In this document: positions 17,307 through 26,166 of the stretch, one piece after another
Numbering within the stretch: position 1 is the first letter of the stretch
How the letters are laid out: every line of letters starts with the position of its first letter
DNA from: an uncultured Lachnospiraceae bacterium
Lineage (GTDB): Bacteria > Bacillota > Clostridia > Lachnospirales > Lachnospiraceae
Direction: 5' to 3'
NCBI GenBank assembly: GCA_910585765.1
Contig: CAJUES010000002.1
Location: forward strand, 58,291 to 122,290
Length of the DNA stretch: 64,000 bases
Program-made: the position numbers and the translations under genes
Notes under the pieces: model-generated
Told to the model about the DNA's origin: nothing
Databases searched by the model: none
Seen by the model: the letters and a program-made list of their open reading frames with translations, nothing else

Positions 17307-19124
17307 ATGGGACGATTTGAGATTAAGGACAATTTTTATCTGGACGGAAAACCATTCCGCGTGATTTCCGGCAGCATTCACTATTTCCGCGTGGTGCCGG
17401 AGTACTGGCGTGACCGTCTGGAAAAATTAAAGGCGATGGGCTGCAATACGGTGGAGACTTACATTGCATGGAATGTCCACGAGCCAAAAAAAGGCGTGTT
17501 TGAATTTGAAGGCAGGTATGATCTGGTGAAGTTTGTGCGGACAGCGCAGGAGCTGGGGCTGTATGTGATACTGCGCCCCTCGCCGTATATCTGCGCGGAG
17601 TGGGAGTTCGGCGGGCTTCCGGCATGGCTGCTGGCGGAGGACGGGATGCGCCTTAGGGCATGTCATGAGTCGTTCCTGAAGCATGTCAGGGAGTATTATG
17701 ACAGACTGTTTCCGTTGATCACACCGCTGCAGATCACGGAGGGCGGTCCGGTGATCCTGATGCAGGTCGAGAACGAGTACGGGTATTACGGTGATGATAC
17801 CCGCTATATGGAGACGATGCGCGACATGATGCTGGAGCGTGGCGTGACAGTGCCGCTCATCACCTCGGACGGTCCGTTTGAGGAATCGCTCTCGTGCGGC
17901 TGTATCGACGGGATCCACCCGACCGGAAATTTTGGATCCCGCACGAAGGAGCGCTTCGCGGTGCTTGCGCCGTATGCAAAGGGCGGTCCGCTGATGTGCG
18001 CGGAGTTCTGGGTGGGCTGGTTTGACCACTGGGGAAACGGCGGCCATATGCACGGCAACCCGGAGAGCCCGCAGGATCTGGACGATATGCTGGACATGGG
18101 ACATGTCAACATCTATATGTTTGAGGGCGGCACGAACTTCGGATTTATGAACGGCTCGAATTACTACGACGAGCTGACACCGGACGTGACCTCGTATGAC
18201 TATGACGCGCTGCTCACGGAGGCGGGAGACTTCACCGGGAAATATCACAAGTTCCAGAAAGTGATCAGCAAATATGCGCCGATCCCGAAGGTGGAGTTTA
18301 CAACGGAAATAAAGAAAAGGGCATACGGAAAACTGACAGCCGTGTCACAGACGGGACTGCTGCAGAATCTGGAGAACCTGTCGGAACCGATCGTGGATAA
18401 CTTTCCGGTCTGCATGGAGAAATGTGGACAAAGTTACGGCTACATACTCTACCACTCGACTTTAAAGCACGAGCAGAATATCGAGCGCATCCGCCTGTGG
18501 GGGGCAAATGACCGTGCGAATATTTTTGTGGACGGCAGGCGCGTCGTGAACCTGTATGACAGGGAGCTTGACGGGGAGTATGATGTGCTCGCCGGAGCAG
18601 TGAAAAAAGCGCAGGATGTGAATGCGGCGCCTGCCGATGAGGAGGCAAAGCCCCAGAATGAGCCAGTGACCTTTGCAAAGGATGCGCCGATCGATATCCT
18701 CATGGAGAATATGGGGCGCGTCAATTTCGGTCCGCTGATGGAGCGCCAGCGAAAGGGGATCGCGGAGTGTGTCCAGATCAACGGGCATATCCATTACAAT
18801 TGGACGATGTACCCGCTGCCGCTCGACAACATTGACAGGCTGGATTTTGACAGGGACTGCACAGAGGGACTCCCGGCATTCTACAGGTTTGAGCTGGAGG
18901 TGGACGAGGCGTGCGATACGTTCCTCGAACTTGACGGCTGGGGAAAAGGCTGTGTGTTCTTAAACGGATTCAATCTCGGCAGATACTGGGAGATCGGACC
19001 GCAGAAGCGCCTGTACATACCGGCGCCGCTCTTGAAGTCCGGGAAGAATGAGATCGTTGTCTTCGAGACGGAAGGAAAGTCGACGGGCGTGATCGAGCTG
19101 AAGGATGAGCCGGATATCGGGTAA
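17307..19124 (+). CDS. Beta-galactosidase, glycoside hydrolase family 35
   Basis: The 605-residue enzyme lacks a signal peptide and so is cytoplasmic. It should remove terminal beta-galactose from imported oligosaccharides. The TIM barrel opens with FRVISGSIHYFRV. The acid/base Glu157 lies in GGPVILMQVENEYG and the nucleophile Glu233 in MCAEFWVGWFDHWG, followed by MFEGGTNFGFMNG. Two beta-sandwich regions follow, ending with GCVFLNGFNLGRYWEIGPQ. The length is typical of bacterial GH35. It follows the ABC importer, so substrate import and cleavage are probably linked. Confidence 0.95.
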   Translation: MGRFEIKDNFYLDGKPFRVISGSIHYFRVVPEYWRDRLEKLKAMGCNTVETYIAWNVHEPKKGVFEFEGRYDLVKFVRTAQELGLYVILRPSPYICAEWEFGGLPAWLLAEDGMRLRACHESFLKHVREYYDRLFPLITPLQITEGGPVILMQVENEYGYYGDDTRYMETMRDMMLERGVTVPLITSDGPFEESLSCGCIDGIHPTGNFGSRTKERFAVLAPYAKGGPLMCAEFWVGWFDHWGNGGHMHGNPESPQDLDDMLDMGHVNIYMFEGGTNFGFMNGSNYYDELTPDVTSYDYDALLTEAGDFTGKYHKFQKVISKYAPIPKVEFTTEIKKRAYGKLTAVSQTGLLQNLENLSEPIVDNFPVCMEKCGQSYGYILYHSTLKHEQNIERIRLWGANDRANIFVDGRRVVNLYDRELDGEYDVLAGAVKKAQDVNAAPADEEAKPQNEPVTFAKDAPIDILMENMGRVNFGPLMERQRKGIAECVQINGHIHYNWTMYPLPLDNIDRLDFDRDCTEGLPAFYRFELEVDEACDTFLELDGWGKGCVFLNGFNLGRYWEIGPQKRLYIPAPLLKSGKNEIVVFETEGKSTGVIELKDEPDIG

Positions 19125-19148
19125 ATAAAATAATAAGCAGTATGTAAC

Positions 19149-19177
19149 AAAAAGGAAGCGCTTTTCGCTTCCTTTTT
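19149..19177 (+). terminator. Terminator of the GH35 gene
   Basis: AAAAAGGAAGCG and CGCTTCCTTTTT pair around a short loop. The A/T tails make it bidirectional in form. Confidence 0.88.
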
Positions 19178-19211
19178 GTTTTAAAATCCGCGGAAAAACA
19201 GTGATTGTTTC

Positions 19212-19240
19212 TTGTGGATTCCATAGTGAAACGATATAAT
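19212..19240 (+). promoter_or_regulatory. Promoter of the HTH-like / kinase-NACHT operon
   Basis: TTGTGG (19212-19217) and TATAAT (19235-19240) are 17 bases apart, 63 bases before the first gene of the kinase cluster. Confidence 0.6.
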
Positions 19241-19303
19241 GAATCTATATGAGGAGAACGGCGTATGGAGAAAAACGGATAACAGATAGGAGTTAAACAG
19301 GAA

Positions 19304-20497
19304 ATGAATAACAGGATGACAGCAGTGTCCGAACAATTATATAATCAGGCAATATCGAATTCACTGACCATTGCCGAGGCGGTCGGTTTTCTGGAAAAGG
19401 AATCAAGAATCCGCACGCTCCGTGAGAAGCTTGAGAAGTTCTCTCGCGGGCGGGATCTTAGGACGATACTGGTGCGGGGGTTGATGCAGAACCACCCGGA
19501 TGCGAAGAAGGACGCTGTAGAGCGCCGCGTGCGGGGATGGCTGAACAATCCCAAAAATCAGACACTGCGGAAAAATGACGCGATCGAGCTTTGCTTTATT
19601 CTGGGACTGTCCGTGGAGGAGGCGGACGCGTTTGTCGCGCTCATCTCCGAGGAGGGGCTTCACTGGAGAGATCCGGATGAGATCGTATATATCTATGCAC
19701 TGAGACAGGGAATGGGGTATTCCGAGGCGGAAACGTTAAATGACGAGATGCGGGAAATCCTTTCCAGGGTGACGGAATCGCGGACGCCCGCGGAGGACAG
19801 TTTCACGCCTATCATACGCGCGGAAGTCGCATCGATCGCTACGCGGGAGGAGCTTGTCGACTATCTGACAGGGGCAGTGGCGAGGTTGGGGCGCTGCCAC
19901 AACAATGCTTATAAGCTCTTTATGGAGATGATGGAGACGTTGGAGCATCCTGTGCTGTATGAGACGGAGGAGTGCGCCGGGCTTTTTGAGCGGGAGAAAC
20001 TGACGATCCGGGATGTGTTGAGGGAGTATTTATTTGAGGAAAACGTACTGTATGCCAAGAAGCTGGTGCGTGGCAGCAGGAAGAAGGAGGAGGAACTTGT
20101 CTTTACAGTGATTCAGGAGGAGGTGAGCAGCAGCTGGCCGGACGAATCCACCATCTCAAAGATGAAGTCCAGAAAGACAGATGTGACGCGGAAAGTGCTG
20201 ATCCTGCTGTTTCTCGCGACGGATCTGGGACCGGCGTATGCGGATGATGAGGACGAGGATATGGAATTTGCGCTGTCAGAGGAGGAGTGTTTTGAGCAGC
20301 TGTATCAAAGCCTGAACGATATGCTGCTCCAATGCGGTTTTAAGCAGCTCGATCCGCGCTCACCCTTTGACTGGCTGATCCTGTATTGCATTTGTACCGG
20401 GGATATGTTTGATGTGGATATCCGCATGAAAAATATGTTTCAGGAAATGTTTGGCGAGCGGCCGAAAAAGGAGGAGCAGAAGGACGATCAGAAATAG
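19304..20497 (+). CDS. HTH-like module protein upstream of kinase-NACHT receptor
   Basis: The 397-residue soluble protein is not recognised as a whole. Residues about 45-150 form a helical module (RRVRGWLNNPKNQTLRKNDA followed by LGLSVEEADAF). It resembles the HTH-like module found in Firmicutes after macro domains (VYRAANLDRRLFSKIRS ... AIALAIALELNLDE). A related copy is seen in the 179-residue protein at 28365. The remainder is helical and acidic, with an Asp/Glu run near residue 310. It has its own promoter and lies 128 bases before the kinase gene. It may be an adaptor or substrate of the kinase; this is inference. Confidence 0.7.
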   Translation: MNNRMTAVSEQLYNQAISNSLTIAEAVGFLEKESRIRTLREKLEKFSRGRDLRTILVRGLMQNHPDAKKDAVERRVRGWLNNPKNQTLRKNDAIELCFILGLSVEEADAFVALISEEGLHWRDPDEIVYIYALRQGMGYSEAETLNDEMREILSRVTESRTPAEDSFTPIIRAEVASIATREELVDYLTGAVARLGRCHNNAYKLFMEMMETLEHPVLYETEECAGLFEREKLTIRDVLREYLFEENVLYAKKLVRGSRKKEEELVFTVIQEEVSSSWPDESTISKMKSRKTDVTRKVLILLFLATDLGPAYADDEDEDMEFALSEEECFEQLYQSLNDMLLQCGFKQLDPRSPFDWLILYCICTGDMFDVDIRMKNMFQEMFGERPKKEEQKDDQK

Positions 20498-20625
20498 TCT
20501 CTTTTTAGGGAAACAGATCGCAAGTTCTCAGAATCCTGTGTGATATGATGATCAGGAAATGATTGGAAATGAGGACTGACAGGCGGAAGCAGTCAGATGG
20601 GATTTTGGAGGATGAGGTTCAGGGA

Positions 20626-23604
20626 ATGGATAATAGAATCATTTTGGAACAGGGAACAACGCTTCTGTTTCCGGGGATGACATGCCGGATCGACTCCTTT
20701 GTGGGAAAGGGCTCCAACGCTATTGTATACATGGGGTCGTACCCGGATGAACAGTTGAGGGATCTGCGGCACAGGGTGCTGATCAAGGAGCTGTTTCCGT
20801 TTGAACCGCACGGACAGATCTGCCGCGACGCTGCGGGAAATATCTGTTGTGCGGCGGACGCTGTGCCGACGATGGAGCTGCACCGGCTGAGTTTTCAGCG
20901 CGGAAATGAAGTACATCTGAAATTATTGGAGGGATCTCCGGAAGAGATCGGTGCAAACATCAATACGTTTTCGCTGCACCGGACGCTGTACACAGTACTT
21001 GGTTTTGCGGGCGGCAGAAGCCTTGACAGGGAGTTGGAGGGAGCGGGAGGAGCGGAGGTGCCGCTGTCTGTCCATGTGCAGCGGATGCTGGGCATACTGG
21101 ATGTACTGGAGACATTTCATCGATCCGGTTTTCTGCATCTGGATATCAGTCCTGACAATATTCTTCTGATCGGCGGCGGGCGCAGGGAGCGCATCTCCCT
21201 GATCGATTACAACAGCGTGCACACACTCCGGGAAATCAGGGATGGGGAGGCGGTGTACTACAGTGCCAAGGAAGGGTTTACAGCCCCCGAGGTACGCGCC
21301 GGAAAGATTGCTGAGATCGGATATCCGACGGATCTGTATGCCCTGACTGCCGTGTTCTACCGGATGCTGTCCGGTCGACATCTGTCGATCCTGCAGACTG
21401 TCCGCGGGCAGGTTCCGGATGTCGCGGAGACACCCTGTCTTATCACGATGCCGGACACGGTTTGCAGTATGGTTCGGAAGATATTAAAGCGCGGTCTCGC
21501 CGTGCTGGCGGCGAAACGCTATCAGACAGTGCAGCAGATGCGGTCCGATCTGGAAGAACTGCGTGACCGCATCGAGGGAAGGGGGATCACGCACCCCGCA
21601 CTGTGGGAGACAGGGCGCGCGAATATATTGCGGGTGATCCGCCGGAATCCCGCCCTGGAATATATCAGCCGGGAGGAGAAGCTTTATCCGGTTCTGGGGG
21701 AGACGGGGAGTGGGGAAACCATTGTCCTTGATACACTGATGCAGTGGATGATGTCTGCCGAGGGCACTTCCGTCTTTCTGCTGGGGAGCGGCGGTGCGGG
21801 AAAGACGACGGCGCTGATGCGGGCGGCATACCTGCAGCCGTCGAAGTACAGCGGTGCGGAGCCTGCAGTTACATATCTGTCGCTATACGGATATACCGGG
21901 GGATCGGGGACGCACATAAAGGATCTGATCCTGCAGGAACTTCGGTTCAAGCCGGGAACGGAGAGTATCGAAATGGCGAGGCATGAACTGGTGCAGCTGC
22001 TGTCTTTCCCGATGTACACGAGGAAGGGCGAGCGGCCAAAACTTGTCATTCTTTTGGATGGTCTGAATGAGATCCACGGTGATGCGGGGGAGCTTTTGCA
22101 GGAAATAGTAGAATTGTCAGAGATGCCAGGTGTGCGGATCCTCCTCTCGGGGCGGAGTGATGTGGGGGAGATCCCGTTTCCACGCATAATGTTGAGACCG
22201 CTTGAGCGGTCGGAGGTCGTGCGGATCCTTGGGGAAAACGGGGTTCTGGTGCCGGAAAAGGATGAGATCGGGGAGCTGCTGCGCTCTCCCATGATGCTTT
22301 CCATATATGTCACGACCGTGCTGAACCAGGAGAGACAGGATGCGATTCAGTCGCGGGAGCAGCTCCTGGAAAAATATCTTGCAGCCATATGTGTCAAGGC
22401 AGTCAGGGAGCTGCCGGAAAGTGAAAGAGAACGCTGGCAGATCGAAGCGGCACTGTACTATGTTCTTCCGGAACTTGCGAAGCTGATGCGGGCGAAGAAC
22501 CGCGCAGTGTCTGATCAGGATATGCTGCCGTCTCTGGAAAAATGCTACCGCCGTATGGGGAAGAGGGAGATGACGAAGATATTTCCACAGTGGATCGGCC
22601 ATATGGCAGATATCCGCGGCGGGACGACGGAGGCAGAGGCGTGGTATGGTCTGATGGTGCACAAAATCCTCTGGCGGGAGCTGGGGCTGATCGTGCGCGA
22701 TGAACAGGGTAAGTACAGGATCTCCCATGAGCTTATTGAGGCGTATCTGGTCGGGGTTCAAGGGGTGTCTGACAGGAAATTTGGTTTTTATATACGAATC
22801 AAAATATTTCTGGTGGCGACATTCTGTGCAGTCTGCATCGCCGGTCTGTATCGGTGGGGGTATCTCCCGTATCTGGCGCCCGTGCAGGAGGAAGCGAAAG
22901 TGCACTATGACCAGGATGTCTCGGAAAATGTTCTGTCCGCGGCATTTGCTGCGTATATCCGCTGCGCAGACCAGTATGAACAGTTCTCGGCGCTTCTGGA
23001 CTGCATGCAGGAGATGCCGGACAGTGCGGATGCATATGACCGAATGGTATACAACTGTAAAAATGCACTGGAGACAAACGGTGCGGTCAGATCGGGACAG
23101 GCGGCGGGATATCTGGAGCTGCTCTGTCAATCCGGAGAGGTGATGCCGTGGTCGGAACAGCCGCTTGCCGAGGAGGCGTATCGGACGCTGACGGCTCTGC
23201 CCGAGACGCGTGCAAAGGAGTATGCGGTCTATCTGGATGTTTTGACCAAAGCGCGGGAGGACAGCAGCGCGTGGGAATTTTTTGACGGAGATGAATATTT
23301 GGAAAATATGAGAGTGTTTCTGGACGCAGATGCCCAGGTACTCGGAAAATACTATAACATGGTGGTCGCACCGGAACTGACAGCCATGGAACAGAGTGAT
23401 TCCGTGGAGGAACAGCAGTCTTATGTGCGATACTTGAAAACGTATGCCATGGCTGCCAGACAGCATGAGATGACAAAGGCATCCACGGAGGATATAGAAA
23501 TCTATAAATCTCGCCAGACGGCTGCTTTGGCAGCGTGCAGACAGAGTGGACTGATGACGGTTTTTGACAGTACAGCTGTGCAGAATGACGGTGAAAAACA
23601 GTAA
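20626..23604 (+). CDS. Membrane-spanning protein kinase-NACHT NTPase fusion
   Basis: This 992-residue protein joins a Hanks-type kinase, a STAND/NACHT NTPase, a membrane span and an ectodomain. The kinase (1-330) has a glycine loop VGKGSNAIVY (26-35), Lys54, HLDISPDN (His171, Asp173, Asn178), DYN at 194-196 and an APE, all consistent with activity. The NTPase has Walker A LGSGGAGKTT (386-395), Walker B LVILLDGLNEI (473-483) and an ILLSGRSD sensor. The span is IKIFLVATFCAVCIAGLYRW (725-744), leaving about 250 helical residues outside. NACHT proteins oligomerise on sensing a signal. The start is ambiguous: ATG 20626, or ATG 20569/TTG 20563 upstream. The lipoprotein encoded 41 bases downstream is a likely partner. 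Confidence 0.9.
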   Translation: MDNRIILEQGTTLLFPGMTCRIDSFVGKGSNAIVYMGSYPDEQLRDLRHRVLIKELFPFEPHGQICRDAAGNICCAADAVPTMELHRLSFQRGNEVHLKLLEGSPEEIGANINTFSLHRTLYTVLGFAGGRSLDRELEGAGGAEVPLSVHVQRMLGILDVLETFHRSGFLHLDISPDNILLIGGGRRERISLIDYNSVHTLREIRDGEAVYYSAKEGFTAPEVRAGKIAEIGYPTDLYALTAVFYRMLSGRHLSILQTVRGQVPDVAETPCLITMPDTVCSMVRKILKRGLAVLAAKRYQTVQQMRSDLEELRDRIEGRGITHPALWETGRANILRVIRRNPALEYISREEKLYPVLGETGSGETIVLDTLMQWMMSAEGTSVFLLGSGGAGKTTALMRAAYLQPSKYSGAEPAVTYLSLYGYTGGSGTHIKDLILQELRFKPGTESIEMARHELVQLLSFPMYTRKGERPKLVILLDGLNEIHGDAGELLQEIVELSEMPGVRILLSGRSDVGEIPFPRIMLRPLERSEVVRILGENGVLVPEKDEIGELLRSPMMLSIYVTTVLNQERQDAIQSREQLLEKYLAAICVKAVRELPESERERWQIEAALYYVLPELAKLMRAKNRAVSDQDMLPSLEKCYRRMGKREMTKIFPQWIGHMADIRGGTTEAEAWYGLMVHKILWRELGLIVRDEQGKYRISHELIEAYLVGVQGVSDRKFGFYIRIKIFLVATFCAVCIAGLYRWGYLPYLAPVQEEAKVHYDQDVSENVLSAAFAAYIRCADQYEQFSALLDCMQEMPDSADAYDRMVYNCKNALETNGAVRSGQAAGYLELLCQSGEVMPWSEQPLAEEAYRTLTALPETRAKEYAVYLDVLTKAREDSSAWEFFDGDEYLENMRVFLDADAQVLGKYYNMVVAPELTAMEQSDSVEEQQSYVRYLKTYAMAARQHEMTKASTEDIEIYKSRQTAALAACRQSGLMTVFDSTAVQNDGEKQ

Positions 23605-23645
23605 CTGATAGTGGGGCAATGATGGACCAATACGGAGGAATAAGA

Positions 23646-24914
23646 ATGATCAGACAGGACATGAAATGTGTAGGTATATGGATGGCGGTGGGATTGTCAG
23701 TCCTTCAGATCGCAGGATGCGGGGCATCGCCGGACAATTCTCCGGGGGAACAGGTGACAGACCATATTGCGGAGAGTACAATACAGCAGGATGATCCGGC
23801 TGGTATGCCGCCAGAGGAGTCGGACGAGTCGGATATTGAACAGGCAGTGCAGCATTTGCTGACAGTGTGGTCTGACCATCTGGACATACTCGAAAAGATG
23901 TATGCCAGCGAGCTGTGGGCGCTGGATTATGTTGAAGCTTATCTGGAGAGCGGCGACTGGAAGGATCTGGTCAGGGCGAGGACGGCGTGCATTGCATCAG
24001 CCCGTTATTTGTCAGAGCTTTCCATGACGGAGGACGATCTGTCGGAGGAGGAGTATCTCGTTTTGGCAGAGAGGGGGATCGATACAGGTTATCAGTCTGT
24101 AGAATTTGCATCTGTGCCGGTTTTTGTGGATGAGGCGCACAACGTCATTCGAAATCAACTGCTGGTGGGGCTGGAGTGTGATATTTATCTTGAAAACGCC
24201 ATTGAGGCTTTGAGGGAGCGGATATCTGCGGAGAGGGATTCGATATCTGTTATGAGCCAGTATATCTGTATAACGACCAATTACCTTTTGGTTACGCTGG
24301 GAGATGATGCGGTCTCAGAACCATACTGGTCTGCTCTGAGAGAACACTATCCTGTGCTGGCATCCGGGCAGGTGCAATGGTCTGCAAATGAGTCAGAGCT
24401 GGAAGCGGCGGCAGACGCGTGCATGGATCGGTATGAGGACATCGTTTACCGACAGGCGGATTTGGTCTCCGGGGCGGAAGCGGAGCTGTTCCATATGACA
24501 CAGATCGTCGAGGAGGAGGATCTGGAGGCGCTTGTGGCATCTGCGCACTCGATGGTGAATGTCCCGGACTTGCTGCCTTATCCGGAATGGTATGATCCGC
24601 ATACCTCAGGGTATCTCAGTGTTGTTATTGAAGAGGATGGCAGTGTCACGTACCCGGAATCGGGAGACGACCTGGGGGATGGACAGTACGGGGTGTACAT
24701 GCAGGTCGAGGGTGTGACCGAGGAACAGGCTGCGGCTTATATAGATATCGCAAGACGCTATGCGCTTGATGCATGGAAGGCGGAGGAGAGCGGATCATGG
24801 TATATCCGCATGCCGGATTACACAGTGAAAATGGACTGTGAGGGGGATATGGCGACAATATTCTTTAATGGGGAGGACGTCACTTTTGCACCGGTGTGGT
24901 ATCTTTTAAAATGA
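23646..24914 (+). CDS. Lipoprotein partner of the kinase-NACHT receptor
   Basis: The ATG at 23646 follows CGGAGG and gives 422 residues with a lipoprotein signal (SVLQIAGC), so the mature protein is tethered outside the membrane. An acidic linker leads to a helical region of about 260 residues and a C-terminal alpha/beta part (about 320-422) with GVTEEQAAAYIDIARRYALD. No known family is recognised. It shares the transcript with the kinase-NACHT gene, whose ectodomain is also extracytoplasmic. The two may form a sensor complex. A strong terminator follows. Confidence 0.75.
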   Translation: MIRQDMKCVGIWMAVGLSVLQIAGCGASPDNSPGEQVTDHIAESTIQQDDPAGMPPEESDESDIEQAVQHLLTVWSDHLDILEKMYASELWALDYVEAYLESGDWKDLVRARTACIASARYLSELSMTEDDLSEEEYLVLAERGIDTGYQSVEFASVPVFVDEAHNVIRNQLLVGLECDIYLENAIEALRERISAERDSISVMSQYICITTNYLLVTLGDDAVSEPYWSALREHYPVLASGQVQWSANESELEAAADACMDRYEDIVYRQADLVSGAEAELFHMTQIVEEEDLEALVASAHSMVNVPDLLPYPEWYDPHTSGYLSVVIEEDGSVTYPESGDDLGDGQYGVYMQVEGVTEEQAAAYIDIARRYALDAWKAEESGSWYIRMPDYTVKMDCEGDMATIFFNGEDVTFAPVWYLLK

Positions 24915-24934
24915 ATGGAATAGGGATCTGATCC

Positions 24935-24973
24935 AAAACGCCCTGCAGCGCGTGTGCTGCAGGGCGTTTTTTG
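24935..24973 (+). terminator. Terminator of the kinase-NACHT operon
   Basis: AACGCCCTGCAGC and GCTGCAGGGCGTT pair perfectly and are followed by a T-run. Confidence 0.93.
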
Positions 24974-25029
24974 GTGCACATGGGAGATGTTTATTTTCTG
25001 TGTAATCTCAGGAATATGCCGAAAAAGCG

Positions 25030-25058
25030 TTGATTATAATACGAAAATTCGATATAAT
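25030..25058 (+). promoter_or_regulatory. Orphan promoter facing the XRE gene
   Basis: TTGATT (25030-25035) and TATAAT (25053-25058) are 17 bases apart. No plus-strand gene follows before 25730, so any transcript would run into the hairpin at 25083-25106 and antisense to the regulator gene. Confidence 0.45.
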
Positions 25059-25078
25059 GAAATCACGAGACTGCGCAT

Positions 25079-25106
25079 AAAAAGGATCTGCCATACAGCA
25101 GATCCT
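25079..25106 (-). terminator. Terminator of the XRE regulator gene
   Basis: On the minus strand AGGATCTGC and GCAGATCCT pair around six bases and are followed by TTTTT. Confidence 0.8.
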
Positions 25107-25174
25107 CTGGGGAAACAAATTGCAAAATATAAAGATCCATTTTGTTATAGTGATGATGTGCAGGGCGGGCGGCG

Positions 25175-25498
25175 TCAGAGGTCCCCTTTCAATCCTTTCA
25201 TATACGCGATGGCCAGCTGTTTCTTTTCGTCAGGGAGCGCATTAAACAAGGAGAGGCATTCGATCTGCCCATCAGACATAAAGCGCAGGTCGCGCCCGGG
25301 ATCAAAGAAGTCCGCAAAGGAGATCCCGAAGCCGGAGCAGATCTTTGCCAATGTAGTCAGCGAAGGCAGATTGGTACTGTTTAAAAGCGTGCTGAGCGTA
25401 GAGTAGGGAAGATCGGATGATTTGGCCAGCTGATAGTAAGACCAGTTTCTCTCTGCACACAGTTCTTTGATGCGTTCAATGGGATTGATGTCAGTCAT
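25175..25498 (-). CDS. XRE-family transcriptional regulator
   Basis: The 107-residue protein has a lambda-repressor-like HTH at residues 8-65: NWSYYQLAKSSDLPYSTLST, then LLNSTNLPSLTTLAKICSGF and GISFADFFD. A short C-terminal helix (ALPDEKKQLAIAYMKGLKG) follows. It is divergently placed to the accessory cluster that begins at 25730, with a 231-base AT-rich intergenic region between them. This is the classic layout for a local repressor of a mobile or defence-type operon. GGAGGCAATGAC precedes the ATG. Its operator is not identified. Confidence 0.92.
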   Translation of the reverse strand: MTDINPIERIKELCAERNWSYYQLAKSSDLPYSTLSTLLNSTNLPSLTTLAKICSGFGISFADFFDPGRDLRFMSDGQIECLSLFNALPDEKKQLAIAYMKGLKGDL

Positions 25499-25729
25499 AA
25501 TGTCATTGCCTCCGTAGTGTATTTACGTATTATTATAGCCGAAAAAGTATATTAATAAAAGTGACTGTTAATCGAAATATACACATCGGAAATACATCAT
25601 AATGAAATATAGTGCATATACGATCACGAAGGAAATACGGTTCAAAGAGCATACTCGGAGTATGGTTGGGAGTGCAGACGCACAGACAGACTGTGTCGTA
25701 CCTGTGCTGATGCGGAAAGGTGTGTGGTT

Positions 25730-26029
25730 ATGGAAGAGAATGTAAAGAAATTACTGATGCAGGCATTTGAGGGCGATGCCGTTGCATGGCGGCAGCTGGC
25801 TCTGCTTTTTACGGCGCAGGAGAGTGACGTCGATGCAGCGCTGTGCCGTATTTTTTTAAATAGGGCAATCGAACTCGGGGATGAGGAAAGCTTTTTTGTG
25901 TATCATCAGTTGTTTTCGGCGGGAAACATACCGGTGGATGATGCGTCTTACAGGGCAATGCTGGCGGATTATATGACGATGGATGACCGGCGGGGGCGGG
26001 AGAGGCTGAGGAGGTATCTGCGGCAGTGA
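25730..26029 (+). CDS. Small helical protein at the head of the ASKHA cluster
   Basis: The 99-residue product begins MEENVKKLLMQAFEGDAVAW and is helical and charged. Its first half (FEGDAVAWRQLALLFTAQES ... ALCRIFLNRAIELGDEESFF) has a Sel1/TPR-like pattern. GGAAAGG precedes the start. No family is recognised. It lies between the divergent regulator and the first ASKHA ATPase and is probably on the same transcript as the latter. Confidence 0.6.
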   Translation: MEENVKKLLMQAFEGDAVAWRQLALLFTAQESDVDAALCRIFLNRAIELGDEESFFVYHQLFSAGNIPVDDASYRAMLADYMTMDDRRGRERLRRYLRQ

Positions 26030-26166
26030 CAGTTCCTAAGAATATTCGTAGCAGTGTGGCGGATAGATAGAATGGGGGGATCTGTATGAAATAACTGAAA
26101 TGGACGTCGTCATGAACAAATACGATGAAACAAGTTACAGGTGTATACGAAAGAGAGGAATATATT

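Noticed and set aside
22117..23619. 500-codon minus-strand frame opposite the kinase-NACHT gene
   Set aside because: Low-complexity His/Arg/Gln-rich translation, antisense to conserved domains, with no start signal.
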